Of a stretch of 64,000 nt of DNA, positions 14,964 to 24,469 are shown in pieces. The DNA comes from JBBRHQ01 sp963840235 (lineage in GTDB: Bacteria; Actinomycetota; Thermoleophilia; Solirubrobacterales; 70-9). The stretch covers positions 62,001 through 126,000 of the forward strand of contig CAWIYC010000009.1 in assembly GCA_963840235.1 (NCBI GenBank). The letters are read 5' to 3'. Made by a program: the position numbers and the translations under genes. The notes under the pieces were generated by a model that worked only from the letters and a program-made list of their open reading frames with translations, had not been told where the DNA came from and did not search any database. Within the stretch, counting starts at the first letter, position 1, and every line of letters starts with the position of its first letter.

Positions 14964-17618
14964 GGCAGCGTCATCGCCGGCGCCGGCCTGATCGGAGCCG
15001 GTCTCGACCTCCACGGCTTCGGGCTCTTCGGGCGCCGCACCGTTCGGGCCCGTCCCCTCAGTCCCTACCCTTCGGCCGGCCGTCTCGGCACCGTTCGCTC
15101 GCTTTCCCTTGGAGCTCTCGGAGCGCTTCCGCTTGCGGCGGCGCTTGCCGCTCTTGGGAAAGTTGCGAAGCAGCTCGCGGGCGATCGCCGAGGGCTTGCG
15201 GGCCATGCGCATGCGGGCTCCGCGGAGGATCTCCTCCCCCTCGGGCGTATGGGCAACGGCGGCAGCAAGCAGTGAGACGGCGAGGCGGCGGTCCTGGGTG
15301 CGGGCGGCGTGGACCAGGCGGCGAGCGTTGCGGCCGTGGGCGCGGCCGGAGGAGTTGACCAGCAGCCCAAGCAGCCGCTTCGTTTCCGGCCAGCGCTGGA
15401 CCGCGTACTCCTCGTGCAGCTCGCGGTTGTAGGAGGCCAGGCGCCAGACCCAGGCCTGGGCCTGGTCGCGACGGCCGATCCGGTTCTCGGTCAGCGTCTG
15501 CAGCAGGGTCCGCACCCCGGCCCGCTTGTCGTCGCGACTCCAGGTGCCGACGATGTCAATCGCGTCATCGAAGGCCTCAGGATCCTTGAGCACAGCGATC
15601 TCCGTCAGCGCCTTCAGCCGCAACTGCGAGTTGCGGTTCCGCTGGACGCAGGTGAGCAGGAAGCGGCGGCGCAATTCCTTCGTCTGATCGTGCTGGAGCA
15701 TCGCCTTTGCCCGCCGCCAGCCCTGGGGGTTGACGCGGGCGCCGGCCAGCGCCGCCCAGACGTGCTGCTCGGCGTAGTCGAGGTTCTCGACCGCTATCCG
15801 CCAGATCTCGCGCTCCAGCACCTCCATCCGCCGCTCCGAGCTGTCGGAGACGGGGACGATGCGGCGCTCGACCCGGACCCTGCGCCCGCGCCCGCGGCGA
15901 ACCGGGCCGACGACGATCGCGCCGCCCCGGTAGACGTCGCGGTCGAGCAGGCTGTGGAGGGTGATGATCGTCTCGTCGTGGGTCGTCGCCGGGTGGACGA
16001 AATCGATCACCAGGCCCGCCTCCTTGCCGGGGGCGCGGCGGGTGACGCGGCCGACCCGCTGCTGGTAGACCCGGCGCGAGGCGGTCGGGGCGAGGTGCAT
16101 GCAGATCGTCGCCCGCGGCGAGTTCCAACCCTCGGCCAGCAGCATCGCGTTGCAGAGGACATCGACCTCACCCCGCTCGAAGGCGGCGAGGATCTCCGCG
16201 AGCTCGCGCTTCGGCGTCTCGCCGGAGACCGCCTTGGCGTTGATGCCGGCGTTCTGGAAAGCCTTGGCGACGTTGGTGGCGTGGCGGACGCCGGCGGTGT
16301 AGAGGACCCCCGGGACCTTGCGGAATCGCGACTTGTAGAGGTCGGCGATGGCGACGTTGAAGGGCTCCTGGTCGAGCAGGGCGGCCAGCTCCTCCTGGTC
16401 GAAGTCCTGGTCGACCTCGCCCTTTCGCAGCGGCACCTTGGCGATCGTGCGCACCCCGGGCCCAGGTGGGATCCGCAGGCAGCGCAGCGGTGAAATCACG
16501 CCGCGGCGGGCGGCCTGGGCGAGGTCGAAGCGCGAGGTCTGGGTCGGGAAGAGGTCGGCGACGTGACGGGCGATCAGGGCGCCGGTCGCGGTCATGCCGA
16601 TGTAGACCGGCCCGGTCCAGGCGCGGATGCAGGCGCTGGTCTTCTCGCCGAGCGCCGTGTGAGCCTCGTCGCATATGACGATCGTGTAGGCGTCGGAGAC
16701 CCGCTTTTGGTTGCGGACGAACCACTGGTAGGTCTCGACCGTCACCGGCCCGTCGGGGTCGTCGCGCCCGTCCATGAGCGGCGGGCGCAGCCGCTCCTTG
16801 TAGCCGCGGTCGGAGATCTCGCCGATGAACTGATCGACCAGGTTGCGGCGGTGGGTGAGGATGAGGACGCCACCGGTCCGGGAGGCCTCGATGAAGCCGA
16901 CCGCCGCGACGGTCTTGCCGGCGCCGGTCGCGTGCTCGAACCAGAACCGCCGCTCGGCCCCGGGGTCCTCGGGCGCTTCGGCGATCGTTTCCTCGTCGGT
17001 GTCGGGCTCGTCAACCCAGTCGAGCGGCTCCTCGTCGGCCGCGAGCGGCTCGTCGTCCACCTCGACCTCTCCATTCAGCTCCTCCTCGGAGTCCTCCTCG
17101 TCTTCCTCTTCCTCCGCGCCTGGCGTCCCTGCCTCCTCTGCCTCAGCCTTCTCCTCTGCCTCTGCCTCTGCCTCCTCCTCCGCCTCGTGCTCCTCGGCTT
17201 CTGTCTCGTCCTCCCCCGCTTCTGCCGCTGCGATCTCGACCGCGCCGTTGCCCCTGCCGTTCTCGGCCGCCGTCTGCTGCTCGGCAATCAGCTCAGTCAG
17301 GGTTCCCGAGAGCGCGTCGACCTGGTGCAGCGAGAGCTCAGCGCCGTCGAGCAGCTTCGGCGGCTCGTCGGCCAGCAGCCGCTCGAGCCCGAGCAGGAGG
17401 GAGAAGTCTTGGCGCCACTCGATCGAGGGGTACTCGGCGCCGGCGTCGAGCTCCCCCAGCGCGGCGTCCAGCGCGCGGCGACGGGCGGTTCCCGGGGCGA
17501 GGGCCTCCGGCCCCTCTCCTTCGAGCAGGAAGGGTTCGCGGGCGAACTTCGCCGCCCGCTCGATCTCTGCGCTTGAGGGAACTGCCGCTGTTGCGGCAAT
17601 TTCGCTGGTGTTGGCCAT
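14961..17618 (-). CDS. DEAH-box helicase (type III restriction Res-like fold) with acidic insert and basic tail
   Basis: An 885-residue superfamily 2 helicase. Seen in order: an N-terminal region to about 115 ending in LHQVDALSGTLTELI (Q-motif-like); a highly acidic Glu/Ala/Asp stretch at about 133-220; Walker A ATGAGKT at 230-236; LILTHRRNLVDQF; the DEAH box ICDEAHTALGE; GMTATG; and helicase motif V/VI pieces (LCNAMLLAEGWNSPRATIC, QQRVGRVTRRAPG). Residues about 640-840 are helical and repeat-like, possibly HEAT-type, and the C-terminus is Lys/Arg-rich (KRRRKRKR) then Gly/Glu-rich. The core matches ResIII/helicase-C proteins, but no methyltransferase or nuclease gene is adjacent, so restriction is not indicated. 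Isolated, transcribed toward birA, divergent from the TlpA-like gene. Confidence 0.85.
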   Translation of the reverse strand: MANTSEIAATAAVPSSAEIERAAKFAREPFLLEGEGPEALAPGTARRRALDAALGELDAGAEYPSIEWRQDFSLLLGLERLLADEPPKLLDGAELSLHQVDALSGTLTELIAEQQTAAENGRGNGAVEIAAAEAGEDETEAEEHEAEEEAEAEAEEKAEAEEAGTPGAEEEEDEEDSEEELNGEVEVDDEPLAADEEPLDWVDEPDTDEETIAEAPEDPGAERRFWFEHATGAGKTVAAVGFIEASRTGGVLILTHRRNLVDQFIGEISDRGYKERLRPPLMDGRDDPDGPVTVETYQWFVRNQKRVSDAYTIVICDEAHTALGEKTSACIRAWTGPVYIGMTATGALIARHVADLFPTQTSRFDLAQAARRGVISPLRCLRIPPGPGVRTIAKVPLRKGEVDQDFDQEELAALLDQEPFNVAIADLYKSRFRKVPGVLYTAGVRHATNVAKAFQNAGINAKAVSGETPKRELAEILAAFERGEVDVLCNAMLLAEGWNSPRATICMHLAPTASRRVYQQRVGRVTRRAPGKEAGLVIDFVHPATTHDETIITLHSLLDRDVYRGGAIVVGPVRRGRGRRVRVERRIVPVSDSSERRMEVLEREIWRIAVENLDYAEQHVWAALAGARVNPQGWRRAKAMLQHDQTKELRRRFLLTCVQRNRNSQLRLKALTEIAVLKDPEAFDDAIDIVGTWSRDDKRAGVRTLLQTLTENRIGRRDQAQAWVWRLASYNRELHEEYAVQRWPETKRLLGLLVNSSGRAHGRNARRLVHAARTQDRRLAVSLLAAAVAHTPEGEEILRGARMRMARKPSAIARELLRNFPKSGKRRRKRKRSESSKGKRANGAETAGRRVGTEGTGPNGAAPEEPEAVEVETGSDQAGAGDDAA

Positions 17619-17775
17619 AAAGGCTTTGGGTTCCGCCCCGGCGGAACGAGATTGCGCGTAGCCGGAGCGGCAGGTAGGTGAGGTTTCCGGGGGAAGGGCC
17701 TCCCGTGAGTCCCGGCCCCGACATCTTTCGCGACCCGCTTCTCAGCGGACCCGCATAACGTATTAAACCACTGAC

Positions 17776-18360
17776 GTGACCCGGAAGCCGCCGAAAGTCC
17801 TGTTTGCATGGGTGCTGGCCCTCGCCGCGAGCATGGTTCTGGCCGCCTGCGGCAACTCCTCCGGCGGCGATTACGGCGGCACTGCGCCCGACTACGCGAA
17901 GGCGCTCGAGGGCTCACCCAGGCCCCTGGCGGCCCTGCACGACCAGGCGAACGAGCTGCTCGCCGGCGGCAGCGACGCCTTCGAGAAGCGGCTGGCCGCT
18001 CTCAACGGGTTTCCGCTGGTGGTCAACAAGTGGGCGTCCTGGTGTGGCCCCTGCCGGGCCGAGTTCCCGTTCCTGCAGAAAGCCGGTGCGAAGTTCGGAA
18101 AGCAGGTCGCCTTTCTGGGGGTCGACTCGCAGGACTCCAACGACGCCGCCATGACTTTCCTCGACGAGTATCCGGTGTCCTATCCGAGCTACAGCGATCC
18201 CGACCAGGAGATCGCGCAGACGCTGAAGGCCACCCTCGGCTTCCCCTCGACCGCCTTCTATGACCGCGACGGCAACCAGGTGTACCTGCGCCAGGGGGGC
18301 TATCCGAGCGAGGCCGACCTGTTCGCCGACATCAGGCACTACGCCCTCGGGCAGGGCTGA
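17776..18360 (+). CDS. TlpA/ResA-like thioredoxin-fold lipoprotein
   Basis: A 194-residue membrane-anchored thiol-disulfide protein. Signal peptide with lipobox MVLAAC and lipidated Cys25, then a thioredoxin fold with active-site WCGPC (Cys90, Cys93) in WASWCGPCRAEFP, the cis-proline region LGFPSTAFYDRDG, and the family's FLGVDSQDSNDAAM strand. Such proteins reduce or oxidise apocytochrome thiols or other exported proteins; cytochrome c maturation genes 10 kb away make a ResA-like role possible but unproven. GTG 17776 is used. The 157-base gap to the divergent helicase start contains an AT-rich stretch (CATAACGTATTAAACC at 17755-17770) suitable for a promoter. Confidence 0.88.
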   Translation: MTRKPPKVLFAWVLALAASMVLAACGNSSGGDYGGTAPDYAKALEGSPRPLAALHDQANELLAGGSDAFEKRLAALNGFPLVVNKWASWCGPCRAEFPFLQKAGAKFGKQVAFLGVDSQDSNDAAMTFLDEYPVSYPSYSDPDQEIAQTLKATLGFPSTAFYDRDGNQVYLRQGGYPSEADLFADIRHYALGQG

Positions 18361-18384
18361 CACCCCTCCCCGGCGAGACTTCAT

Positions 18385-18407
18385 TTTCCTCTCATAGTGA
18401 GAGGAAA
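18385..18407. promoter_or_regulatory. 23-base perfect palindromic hairpin upstream of nfeD
   Basis: TTTCCTCTCA (18385-18394), a 3-base spacer TAG, and TGAGAGGAAA (18398-18407) form a perfect dyad in the 118-base gap between the TlpA-like gene and nfeD. ACTTCA sits at both outer sides (ACTTCATTTT before, ACTTCACTTT after). The stem is AT-rich for this genome and has no T-run after it, so it may be an operator for the nfeD-slipin operon as well as, or instead of, a terminator for the upstream gene. Confidence 0.5.
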
Positions 18408-18478
18408 CTTCACTTTCGGCAGGGGCGCACTCTCGGCAGGGGGCGCGCCTTCGGGGGCGGGCGGATAATCGAGAGGCC

Positions 18479-19819
18479 ATGCGCGCTCCACTTGTCCGGC
18501 TCGCGGTCTTCGCAGCGCTCGCGCTTGCGGGCGTCGCCGGCGTCGCCACGGCCTCGAGTGAGCCAGGTAACACGCGTCTCGCCTACTCGTTCGAGCTCAG
18601 CGGCGAGATCTCCCCGGCGACCGCCTCCTGGGTCGGACACGCCCTCGAACAGGCGGCGGACGAGAGGGCGGCGGTCGCGATCATCCGGCTCGACACCCCG
18701 GGGGGACTGGTGGACTCGCTGCGCGAGATTGTCAGCGACATCCTCGCGGCGCCGATGCCGGTTCTCGTCTACGTCAGCCCCAAAGGGGCGCGAGCGGCGT
18801 CGGCCGGGGTCTACATAACCCAGGCGGCGGACCTGGCGGCAATGGCGCCGCAGACCAACATCGGCTCGGCGACGCCGATCTCGGTCGGGCCCGGGTCCAA
18901 CAACGAGGTGCTCGACCGCAAGATCCGAAACGACGCCTCGGCCTACATGCGGGCTCTGGCCGCCTCGCACGGGCGAAACCCCGGCCTCGGCGAGCAGATG
19001 GTGCGAAGGGCGGTCAACGTCACCGCCCCCGAAGCTCTGGCGGCCAACTTCATCGACATGCTCGCCCCGACCGAGACGGCGCTGCTCGAGCGGGCCGACG
19101 GCTTCCGGGTCCACGGCCCCAAGGCGCAGGTGCTCGACACGGCCGGGCTGCGCATCTCCTCCCACGACACACCGCTTCAGTACCAGCTGCTGGCGCTGAT
19201 CGTCAACCCGACGATCGCCTACCTGCTGCTCACGGTGGGACTGATCGGGCTGGGGATCGAGCTGTTCAGCCCCGGGGCGATCGTCCCCGGCGTCGTCGGA
19301 ACGATCTCCCTCCTCCTCGGCCTCTACGGCACCGCCCAGCTGCCGGTGACGATTGCCGGCGTCGCACTGCTGGCGGTGGCGATCGGCCTCTTCGTCGCCG
19401 AGGCGCATGTCTACTCGCACGGGGTCCTCGGCGCCGGTGGGATCGTCGCCCTGGTCTTCGCCGGCCTGCTGCTGTTCGACACCGGCAGCGGCGGCAGGGG
19501 CGTGTCGGCGCCGGCCGCGATCGCGATCGGGCTGATCCTGGGGGCGCTGCTGCTGTTCGTCGTCCAGCGTGCCGCGCGGGCGCGGCTGGAGCCGATCCGC
19601 ACCGGCTACGAGGAGCTGGTCGGCGAGGTCGGCGAGGTCCGCTCCCCGCTCGACCCCGAGGGGCAGGTGTTCGTCGAGGGCGCGCTCTGGCGGGCGCGGC
19701 CGATTCGCGACCGGGACAGGATCGCCCCGGGGGGTAGAGTCAGGGTCGATTCGGTCGACGGCCTGACCCTCTTGGTCAGCTCGGAGCCCGCCGAAGAAGA
19801 GGAAAAAGGAGCGAGCTGA
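18479..19819 (+). CDS. nfeD: NfeD-type membrane serine protease (ClpP-class)
   Basis: A 446-residue membrane protein: signal segment (1-27), a SppA/ClpP-like serine protease domain (about 35-230), four or five transmembrane helices (about 235-370) and a C-terminal OB-fold NfeD domain (about 385-445). The catalytic Ser-Lys dyad is probably Ser108 (RAASAGVYI) and Lys148 (LDRKIRND), 40 residues apart as in the archaeal stomatin protease. It cleaves hydrophobic segments of partner stomatins (known for the archaeal homolog). The next gene is that partner, overlapping by one base (TGATG), so they act as a pair in membrane quality control. Confidence 0.9.
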   Translation: MRAPLVRLAVFAALALAGVAGVATASSEPGNTRLAYSFELSGEISPATASWVGHALEQAADERAAVAIIRLDTPGGLVDSLREIVSDILAAPMPVLVYVSPKGARAASAGVYITQAADLAAMAPQTNIGSATPISVGPGSNNEVLDRKIRNDASAYMRALAASHGRNPGLGEQMVRRAVNVTAPEALAANFIDMLAPTETALLERADGFRVHGPKAQVLDTAGLRISSHDTPLQYQLLALIVNPTIAYLLLTVGLIGLGIELFSPGAIVPGVVGTISLLLGLYGTAQLPVTIAGVALLAVAIGLFVAEAHVYSHGVLGAGGIVALVFAGLLLFDTGSGGRGVSAPAAIAIGLILGALLLFVVQRAARARLEPIRTGYEELVGEVGEVRSPLDPEGQVFVEGALWRARPIRDRDRIAPGGRVRVDSVDGLTLLVSSEPAEEEEKGAS

Positions 19820-20700
19820 TGCAAGTGGCGATCGGGGTGGTTGTGGTTCTGGCGATCCTCGTCGTGATACTGCTCGCGTCGGCGATCAAGGTCCTGCGCG
19901 AGTACGAGCGTGGCGTCATCTTCCGGCTCGGCCGGCTGATCGCCCAGAAGGGGCCGGGGCTGATCCTGCTGATCCCGATCATCGACCGCATGGTCCGGGT
20001 GGACCTCCGCACGATCACCCTCAACATCCCGCCGCAGGAGGTGATCACCCGCGACAATGTCCCATCCCGCGTCAACGCGGTCGCCTACTTCCGCGTGCTC
20101 GACCCGAACAAGGCGATCGTCGAGGTCGAGAATTTCCTTCTCGCCACCTCGCAGATCTCCCAGACAGCGCTGCGCTCGGTGCTCGGCAAGGCGGAGCTGG
20201 ACCAGCTGCTCTCCGAGCGCGAGCGGCTGAACGAGGACCTGCAGAAGATCATCGACGAGCAGACCGAGCCGTGGGGCGTGAAGGTCAGCATCGTCGAGAT
20301 CAAGGACGTCGAGATCCCCGAGCAGATGCAGCGGGCGATGGCGCGCCAGGCCGAGGCCGAGCGCGAGCGGCGGGCGAAGATCATCAACTCCGAGGGCGAG
20401 TACCAGGCGGCGCAGAAGCTCACCGACGCCGCCGACATCATCAGCGCCAACCCAGCCTCGCTGCAGCTGCGCTACCTGCAGACCCTGCTCGAGATCGGCA
20501 GCAACCAGAACACGACGATCGTCTTCCCGCTGCCGATGGACGTGATCAAGCCGTTCCTGGGCTGGGAGAGCGGCCAGGAAGAGGCCGCGGCGCGGGTCTC
20601 CGCCGCGGCGAGGCGCGACAAGCCCCCGCCCCCGCCTCCTCCGCCGCCGCCCGCGACGGACCCGGACATCGAGGGCGACCTGCCGCCCTCGCGCTCCTAG
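19819..20700 (+). CDS. Slipin / stomatin-like SPFH (band 7) membrane protein
   Basis: A 293-residue SPFH protein. One N-terminal transmembrane helix (about 2-24) is followed by the band-7 core: LREYERGVIFRLGRL, DLRTITLNIPPQEVITRDNV, FRVLDPNKAIVEVEN and the EIPEQMQRAMARQAEAERER helix. It is longer than a minimal slipin at the C-terminus, where a run of about ten prolines (about 272-282) and an acidic end follow. It probably oligomerises at the membrane and is the substrate or scaffold of the preceding NfeD protease, as in other bacteria with this pair. ATG 19819 overlaps the nfeD stop. Confidence 0.93.
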   Translation: MQVAIGVVVVLAILVVILLASAIKVLREYERGVIFRLGRLIAQKGPGLILLIPIIDRMVRVDLRTITLNIPPQEVITRDNVPSRVNAVAYFRVLDPNKAIVEVENFLLATSQISQTALRSVLGKAELDQLLSERERLNEDLQKIIDEQTEPWGVKVSIVEIKDVEIPEQMQRAMARQAEAERERRAKIINSEGEYQAAQKLTDAADIISANPASLQLRYLQTLLEIGSNQNTTIVFPLPMDVIKPFLGWESGQEEAAARVSAAARRDKPPPPPPPPPPATDPDIEGDLPPSRS

Positions 20701-20736
20701 CGTCCACCGGACCCTGTCGATGAGCGGCGGGCGCCG

Positions 20737-21792
20737 ATGAGCTCCCCTGAGCTCCGCATCGACCAGTTGACGGGGATGCGGACGATCCTCGCGCCGGGAC
20801 GGGCCGAGCGACCCGAGGGATTCACCGCTGCGCGGGTCCCGTCGCAGGGCCCCGACGGCTGCCCCTTCTGTGAGGGCTCGGAGTCGATGACCCCGCCCGA
20901 AGTGTTCGCGGTCCGCGCCGGCGGCGGCGATGCGGACTCCGCGGGCTGGGTCGCCCGTGTCGTCCCCAACCTCTACCCGGCGCTGGAGGACGGCGCCGGG
21001 GCTCCGGCGGCCCCGGCCGGGGCCGGGCCCGAGTCCGCCTTCGGCAGCTCCGCCGACCCGCTGCGCGCATCCTCGCGGGCGACCGAGCCGGACCTGTTCG
21101 CGTCGCGCCCGGCGCAGGGAGCGCACGAGGTCATCATCAACACGCCGGAGCACGTGACCACGCTGGCCGAGCTCTCCGACGAGCAGATCTCAACCGCCGT
21201 CGGTGCCTGGCGCGAGCGGATGAGAGCCCACGCAGACGCCGCCTACACCCAGCTGATCGTCAACGAGGGAGGCGGCGCCGGGGCATCGCTCGAGCACACG
21301 CACGCCCAGCTCTACGCCCTCCCCTTCGTCCCCCCCGCGGTGGCACGCGAGCGCGAGCGGGTCAGCGCCTATCGCGAGCGCACGGCGGGCGGCAGCCTGC
21401 TCAGCGACATACTGGCCGAGGAGGTGCGCCGCGGGGATCGCCTGGTCGCGATCGACGACGAGGCGGCGCTGATCTGCCCGTGGGCGTCGCGCTCCCCGTT
21501 CGAGCTGCGGCTGCTGCCGCGCCGCGAGTCACCCGCCTTCGAGCAAGACGGGACGGGGGCGACATTGCTCGGGCGGGCGCTGCGGGCGCTGGCCGAACGC
21601 TTCGACGGCCCGCCCGAGCTCAACCTCTGGGTGCGGACGGCCCCGCGTGGAACCGCGCATTTCCACTGGCACCTGGACATCGCCCCACGGCTCTCGGTCA
21701 GGGCCGGCTTCGAGATGGGGACCGGTGTCGAGATCAACATCTACCCCCCCGAACGGGCGGCGGCCGACCTGCGGAAATTCTTCGATGGGTAG
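20737..21792 (+). CDS. Galactose-1-phosphate uridylyltransferase-like protein (HIT superfamily)
   Basis: A 351-residue GalT-fold protein. The N-terminal CPFCEGS carries a likely zinc pair (Cys42, Cys45); the nucleotidyl-transfer motif is EHTHAQLYALP after VNEGGGAGASL, and a second histidine cluster HFHWHLDIAP lies near the end. In true GalT the motif is HPH-Q; here it is H-T-H-A-Q, as in bacterial GalT-like/DUF4931 proteins whose nucleotide sugar is uncertain. Thus nucleotidyltransferase or phosphorylase chemistry is likely but galactose use is not shown. An insert around residues 85-115 is Ala/Gly-rich. It starts 36 bases after the slipin gene and precedes the TfoX-N gene by 9 bases. Confidence 0.78.
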   Translation: MSSPELRIDQLTGMRTILAPGRAERPEGFTAARVPSQGPDGCPFCEGSESMTPPEVFAVRAGGGDADSAGWVARVVPNLYPALEDGAGAPAAPAGAGPESAFGSSADPLRASSRATEPDLFASRPAQGAHEVIINTPEHVTTLAELSDEQISTAVGAWRERMRAHADAAYTQLIVNEGGGAGASLEHTHAQLYALPFVPPAVARERERVSAYRERTAGGSLLSDILAEEVRRGDRLVAIDDEAALICPWASRSPFELRLLPRRESPAFEQDGTGATLLGRALRALAERFDGPPELNLWVRTAPRGTAHFHWHLDIAPRLSVRAGFEMGTGVEINIYPPERAAADLRKFFDG

Positions 21793-21801
21793 GGTTGGCC
21801 G

Positions 21802-22131
21802 GTGGCATTCGACGAGCAACTGGCCGACCGCGTTCGCGAGGCCCTGGCGGCGCGATCCGATCTCAGCGAGCAGAGGATGTTCGGCGGGCTCGGCTTCACG
21901 ATCGACGGAAACATGGCCTGCGGAGTGATGGAGGACGAGCTGATCCTCCGGCTCCCCCCGGAGGAAGCCGAAGCCGCCCTGCGCGAGCCCGATACCAGGC
22001 CGTTCGACTTCACCGGCCGGCCGATGAAGGGGTGGATCTTCGTCGGCTCTGAAGCGATCGCTGGACAGGAGGCCCTCGCCGGCTGGGTCGATGCAGGCGC
22101 CGACTACGCCGCCTCGATGCCCTCGAAATGA
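21802..22131 (+). CDS. TfoX N-terminal domain family protein
   Basis: A 109-residue protein made of a single TfoX/Sxy N-terminal domain: EQLADRVREALA, EQRMFGGLGFTIDGNMACGV, and PFDFTGRPMKGWIFV with a terminal helix. Stand-alone TfoX-N proteins are common in actinobacteria and have no shown role in competence; function unknown. GTG 21802 starts 9 bases after the GalT-like stop. The next gene begins 13 bases on, so it belongs to the same run of plus-strand genes. Confidence 0.88.
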   Translation: MAFDEQLADRVREALAARSDLSEQRMFGGLGFTIDGNMACGVMEDELILRLPPEEAEAALREPDTRPFDFTGRPMKGWIFVGSEAIAGQEALAGWVDAGADYAASMPSK

Positions 22132-22144
22132 GACCCCCGAGCTG

Positions 22145-22813
22145 ATGCCCCCCGAGCCTCGCCCGATACCCAGGTTCATCGCCGACAGCTCCCAGGACGG
22201 GATCCCCCACGGGCGCTTCGCCGAGCGCCTCGCCGAGCACTTCGGCGCGGCCTGCGAGGCGATCTCGGACCTGCCCGAGGGCATCAGCGTCCCGGCCGAG
22301 GTCGAGTGGTTTCCGGAGCGCGCCTGGGGGGGGCGCACCTGGGTCCCGGCGACCGCCAGGGGCGAAGGCACGGAGGGTCCGATCGAGTTCTTCGGTCACG
22401 TCTCATATGTGCAGCCGGCCGAGGGGGACCCGGCGGACTTCCGCGCCGTCGCCGACTTCACCGACGTCCTCGCCGAGGACAACCCGGAGTGGCGGATCGA
22501 CCTCAACGACGACGTCATCGGCCGCTGGCGCGGCGAGTCCGACATGGCGGGCGACGTCACCCTGGTCTGGGGGCGCCCCCTGCTGCGTGGCGCGGTCGCG
22601 GCCACGGCGGAGCTCGAGGGGAAGAACGTCGACCAGGAGCCGATCAGCAACGACCGCTTCACCCTGATCGCGCTCGACGCCCTCGAGGGCTTCGGCGACG
22701 ACGTCTTCCTCGAGGTCAAGCTCTGGAGCCAGCGGGCGCGCGAGCTCGCTGCCGAGAGCCTCTACGAGGAGGCGGGCGGCGAGGAGGAGCCGGAAACCGA
22801 AGAAGATGGATGA
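22145..22813 (+). CDS. Conserved hypothetical protein
   Basis: A 222-residue soluble protein of unknown function. The N-terminus is Pro-rich (PPEPRPIPRF), the body mixed alpha/beta with many aromatic and acidic residues, and the C-terminus highly acidic (GGEEEPETEEDG). No signal peptide, membrane segment or known motif is visible. The frame is open from 22091, but ATG 22145 avoids overlap with the TfoX-N gene. Its stop lies 8 bases inside the following kinase gene start (22806), so the two are translationally linked. Confidence 0.6.
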   Translation: MPPEPRPIPRFIADSSQDGIPHGRFAERLAEHFGAACEAISDLPEGISVPAEVEWFPERAWGGRTWVPATARGEGTEGPIEFFGHVSYVQPAEGDPADFRAVADFTDVLAEDNPEWRIDLNDDVIGRWRGESDMAGDVTLVWGRPLLRGAVAATAELEGKNVDQEPISNDRFTLIALDALEGFGDDVFLEVKLWSQRARELAAESLYEEAGGEEEPETEEDG

Positions 22814-24469
22814 CCCGTCGCGACTGAGGCGGCTGATCGACGTCGGCTGCAGCGTCCTCGCCCCGCTCGACCTCGACACCGTGCTGCAGAGTGTGGCCGA
22901 CGCCGCCCGGGAGATCACCGGTGCCCGCTACTCCGCGCTGGGGGTCCTCGACGGCTCAAAGCAGGAGCTGGCTCAGTTCATCACCTCGGGCATCGAGCCC
23001 GGGATCGCCGACGAGATCGGCTCCCTCCCCCGCGGCCGCGGGGTTCTCGGAGAGCTGATCCGACACCCGGAGCCGCTGCGCCTGGCCGACGTCGGCTCCC
23101 ACCCCCGGTCCTTCGGCTTTCCTCCTCACCACCCGCAGATGCGCACCTTCCTCGGGGTGCCGATCGTGATTCGTGACGAGGCCTTCGGCATCCTCTACAT
23201 GACCGATAAGGACGGGGGCGAGGAGTTCAGCGACCTCGATCAGGAGGCAGCCGGGATTCTCGCGACCTGGGCCGGGATTGCGATCGAGCACGCTGGCCTC
23301 TACAGGGACCTGAGCGAACGCGAAGGCGCGCTCCAGCGGGCACTGCGGCAGGTCGAGGCCTCTGTCGACATCGCCGAGGCGCTCGACTCCGAGACCGACC
23401 TCAAGCGGATTCTCGAGCTGATCGTGAAGCGCGCCCGGGCGCTGGTCGAGGCGCGGACGGTCGCCGTCTTCCTCCTGCGCGGAAGCGATCTCCACCTGGC
23501 CGCGGCAACGGGGGCGGAGGCGGAGGGGCTGGAGGACTGGACCATTCCGGTGGCCGGATCGGAGCTCGGCGAGGCGGTGCGAACGCTGGCCCCGCGGCGC
23601 TTGAGCGGGACGGAGCAACCGCCTGAGAAGGGACTGCGGGAGCGGCTCGGCGGCGAGGTCGCCCTGCTGGTCCCGCTGCAGGCGGCCGCCGGCGGGCTCG
23701 GGGTGCTGGTGGCCTGCGACCGTCTCGCCGGGGACGACTTCGGCGGGGAGGACGCCCGCCTGCTCAAGGCCTTCGCCTCGAGCGCGGCGATGGCGGTGGC
23801 GATGGCGCAGTCGGTCGAGCAGCAGCGGCTGCGGGAGCGCATTGACGCTGCCGAACGCGAGCGGCACCACTGGGCGCACGAGCTCCACGACGAGACCCTG
23901 CAACAGCTGGCCGCGATCCGGATCAAGCTGGCGACGGCGTTGCGTCCGGGGTCGGAGAGCGCGGAGACACTGGCGAAGGCCTCGCGGGAGGCCGTGGACG
24001 CCCTCGAGCGCGAGATCGCGGCGCTGTCGAGGCTGATCGGCGAGCTGCGCCCGATCCCGCTCGAGACCCTGGGGCTCGACCAGGCGCTGGAGTCGCTGGC
24101 GCAGGAGAGCGCCGAGCGGGGCTCGTTCGAGGCGGAGGCGTCGATCGCCCTCGACGCCCCTCTGTCCTCGGAGCAGGAGCGGGCGATCTACCGCCTCGTC
24201 CAGGAGTCGCTCAACAACATCGTCAAGCACTCCGGGGCTCGATGGGCGCGGATCGGGGCCGAGCGGAAGGACGGAGCGCTCGCGATCTCGGTGGAGGACG
24301 ACGGCTGCGGCTTCGACGTCGAGGAGACGCAGGCCGGCGTCGGGCTGAATGGGATGCGCGAGCGGATCGAGCTTCTCGGGGGGAGCTCGAGATCCGGTCC
24401 TCGCCGGGCGAGGGAACGCTCGTCAGCGCCCGCATTCCGGTCGAGCCGGTTCGCAGCGATGAATCCTGA
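22806..24469 (+). pseudogene. GAF-domain sensor histidine kinase (NarL/DevS family), frameshift near the end
   Basis: A two-GAF histidine kinase of about 554 residues. GAF 1 spans about 20-165 (REITGARYSALGVLDG, FLGVPIVIRDEAFGILYMTD), GAF 2 about 190-345, then HisKA_3 with the phosphorylated His361 in WAHELHDETLQQLA, and an HATPase domain with SLNNIVKHSGARW and DDGCGFDVEE. After LLGG the given frame runs on into the next gene. Reading seven instead of six Gs at 24378-24383 restores the standard end ELEIRSSPGEGTLVSARIPV and a stop at 24467-24469, 11 bases inside the regulator gene. DevS/DosS kinases share this GAF-GAF-HisKA_3 layout and sense redox or gas ligands through GAF; the ligand here is unknown. 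Confidence 0.8.

Noticed and set aside
14961..17618. Type III restriction enzyme
   Set aside because: ResIII fold only; no methyltransferase gene and no nuclease motif in or next to it.
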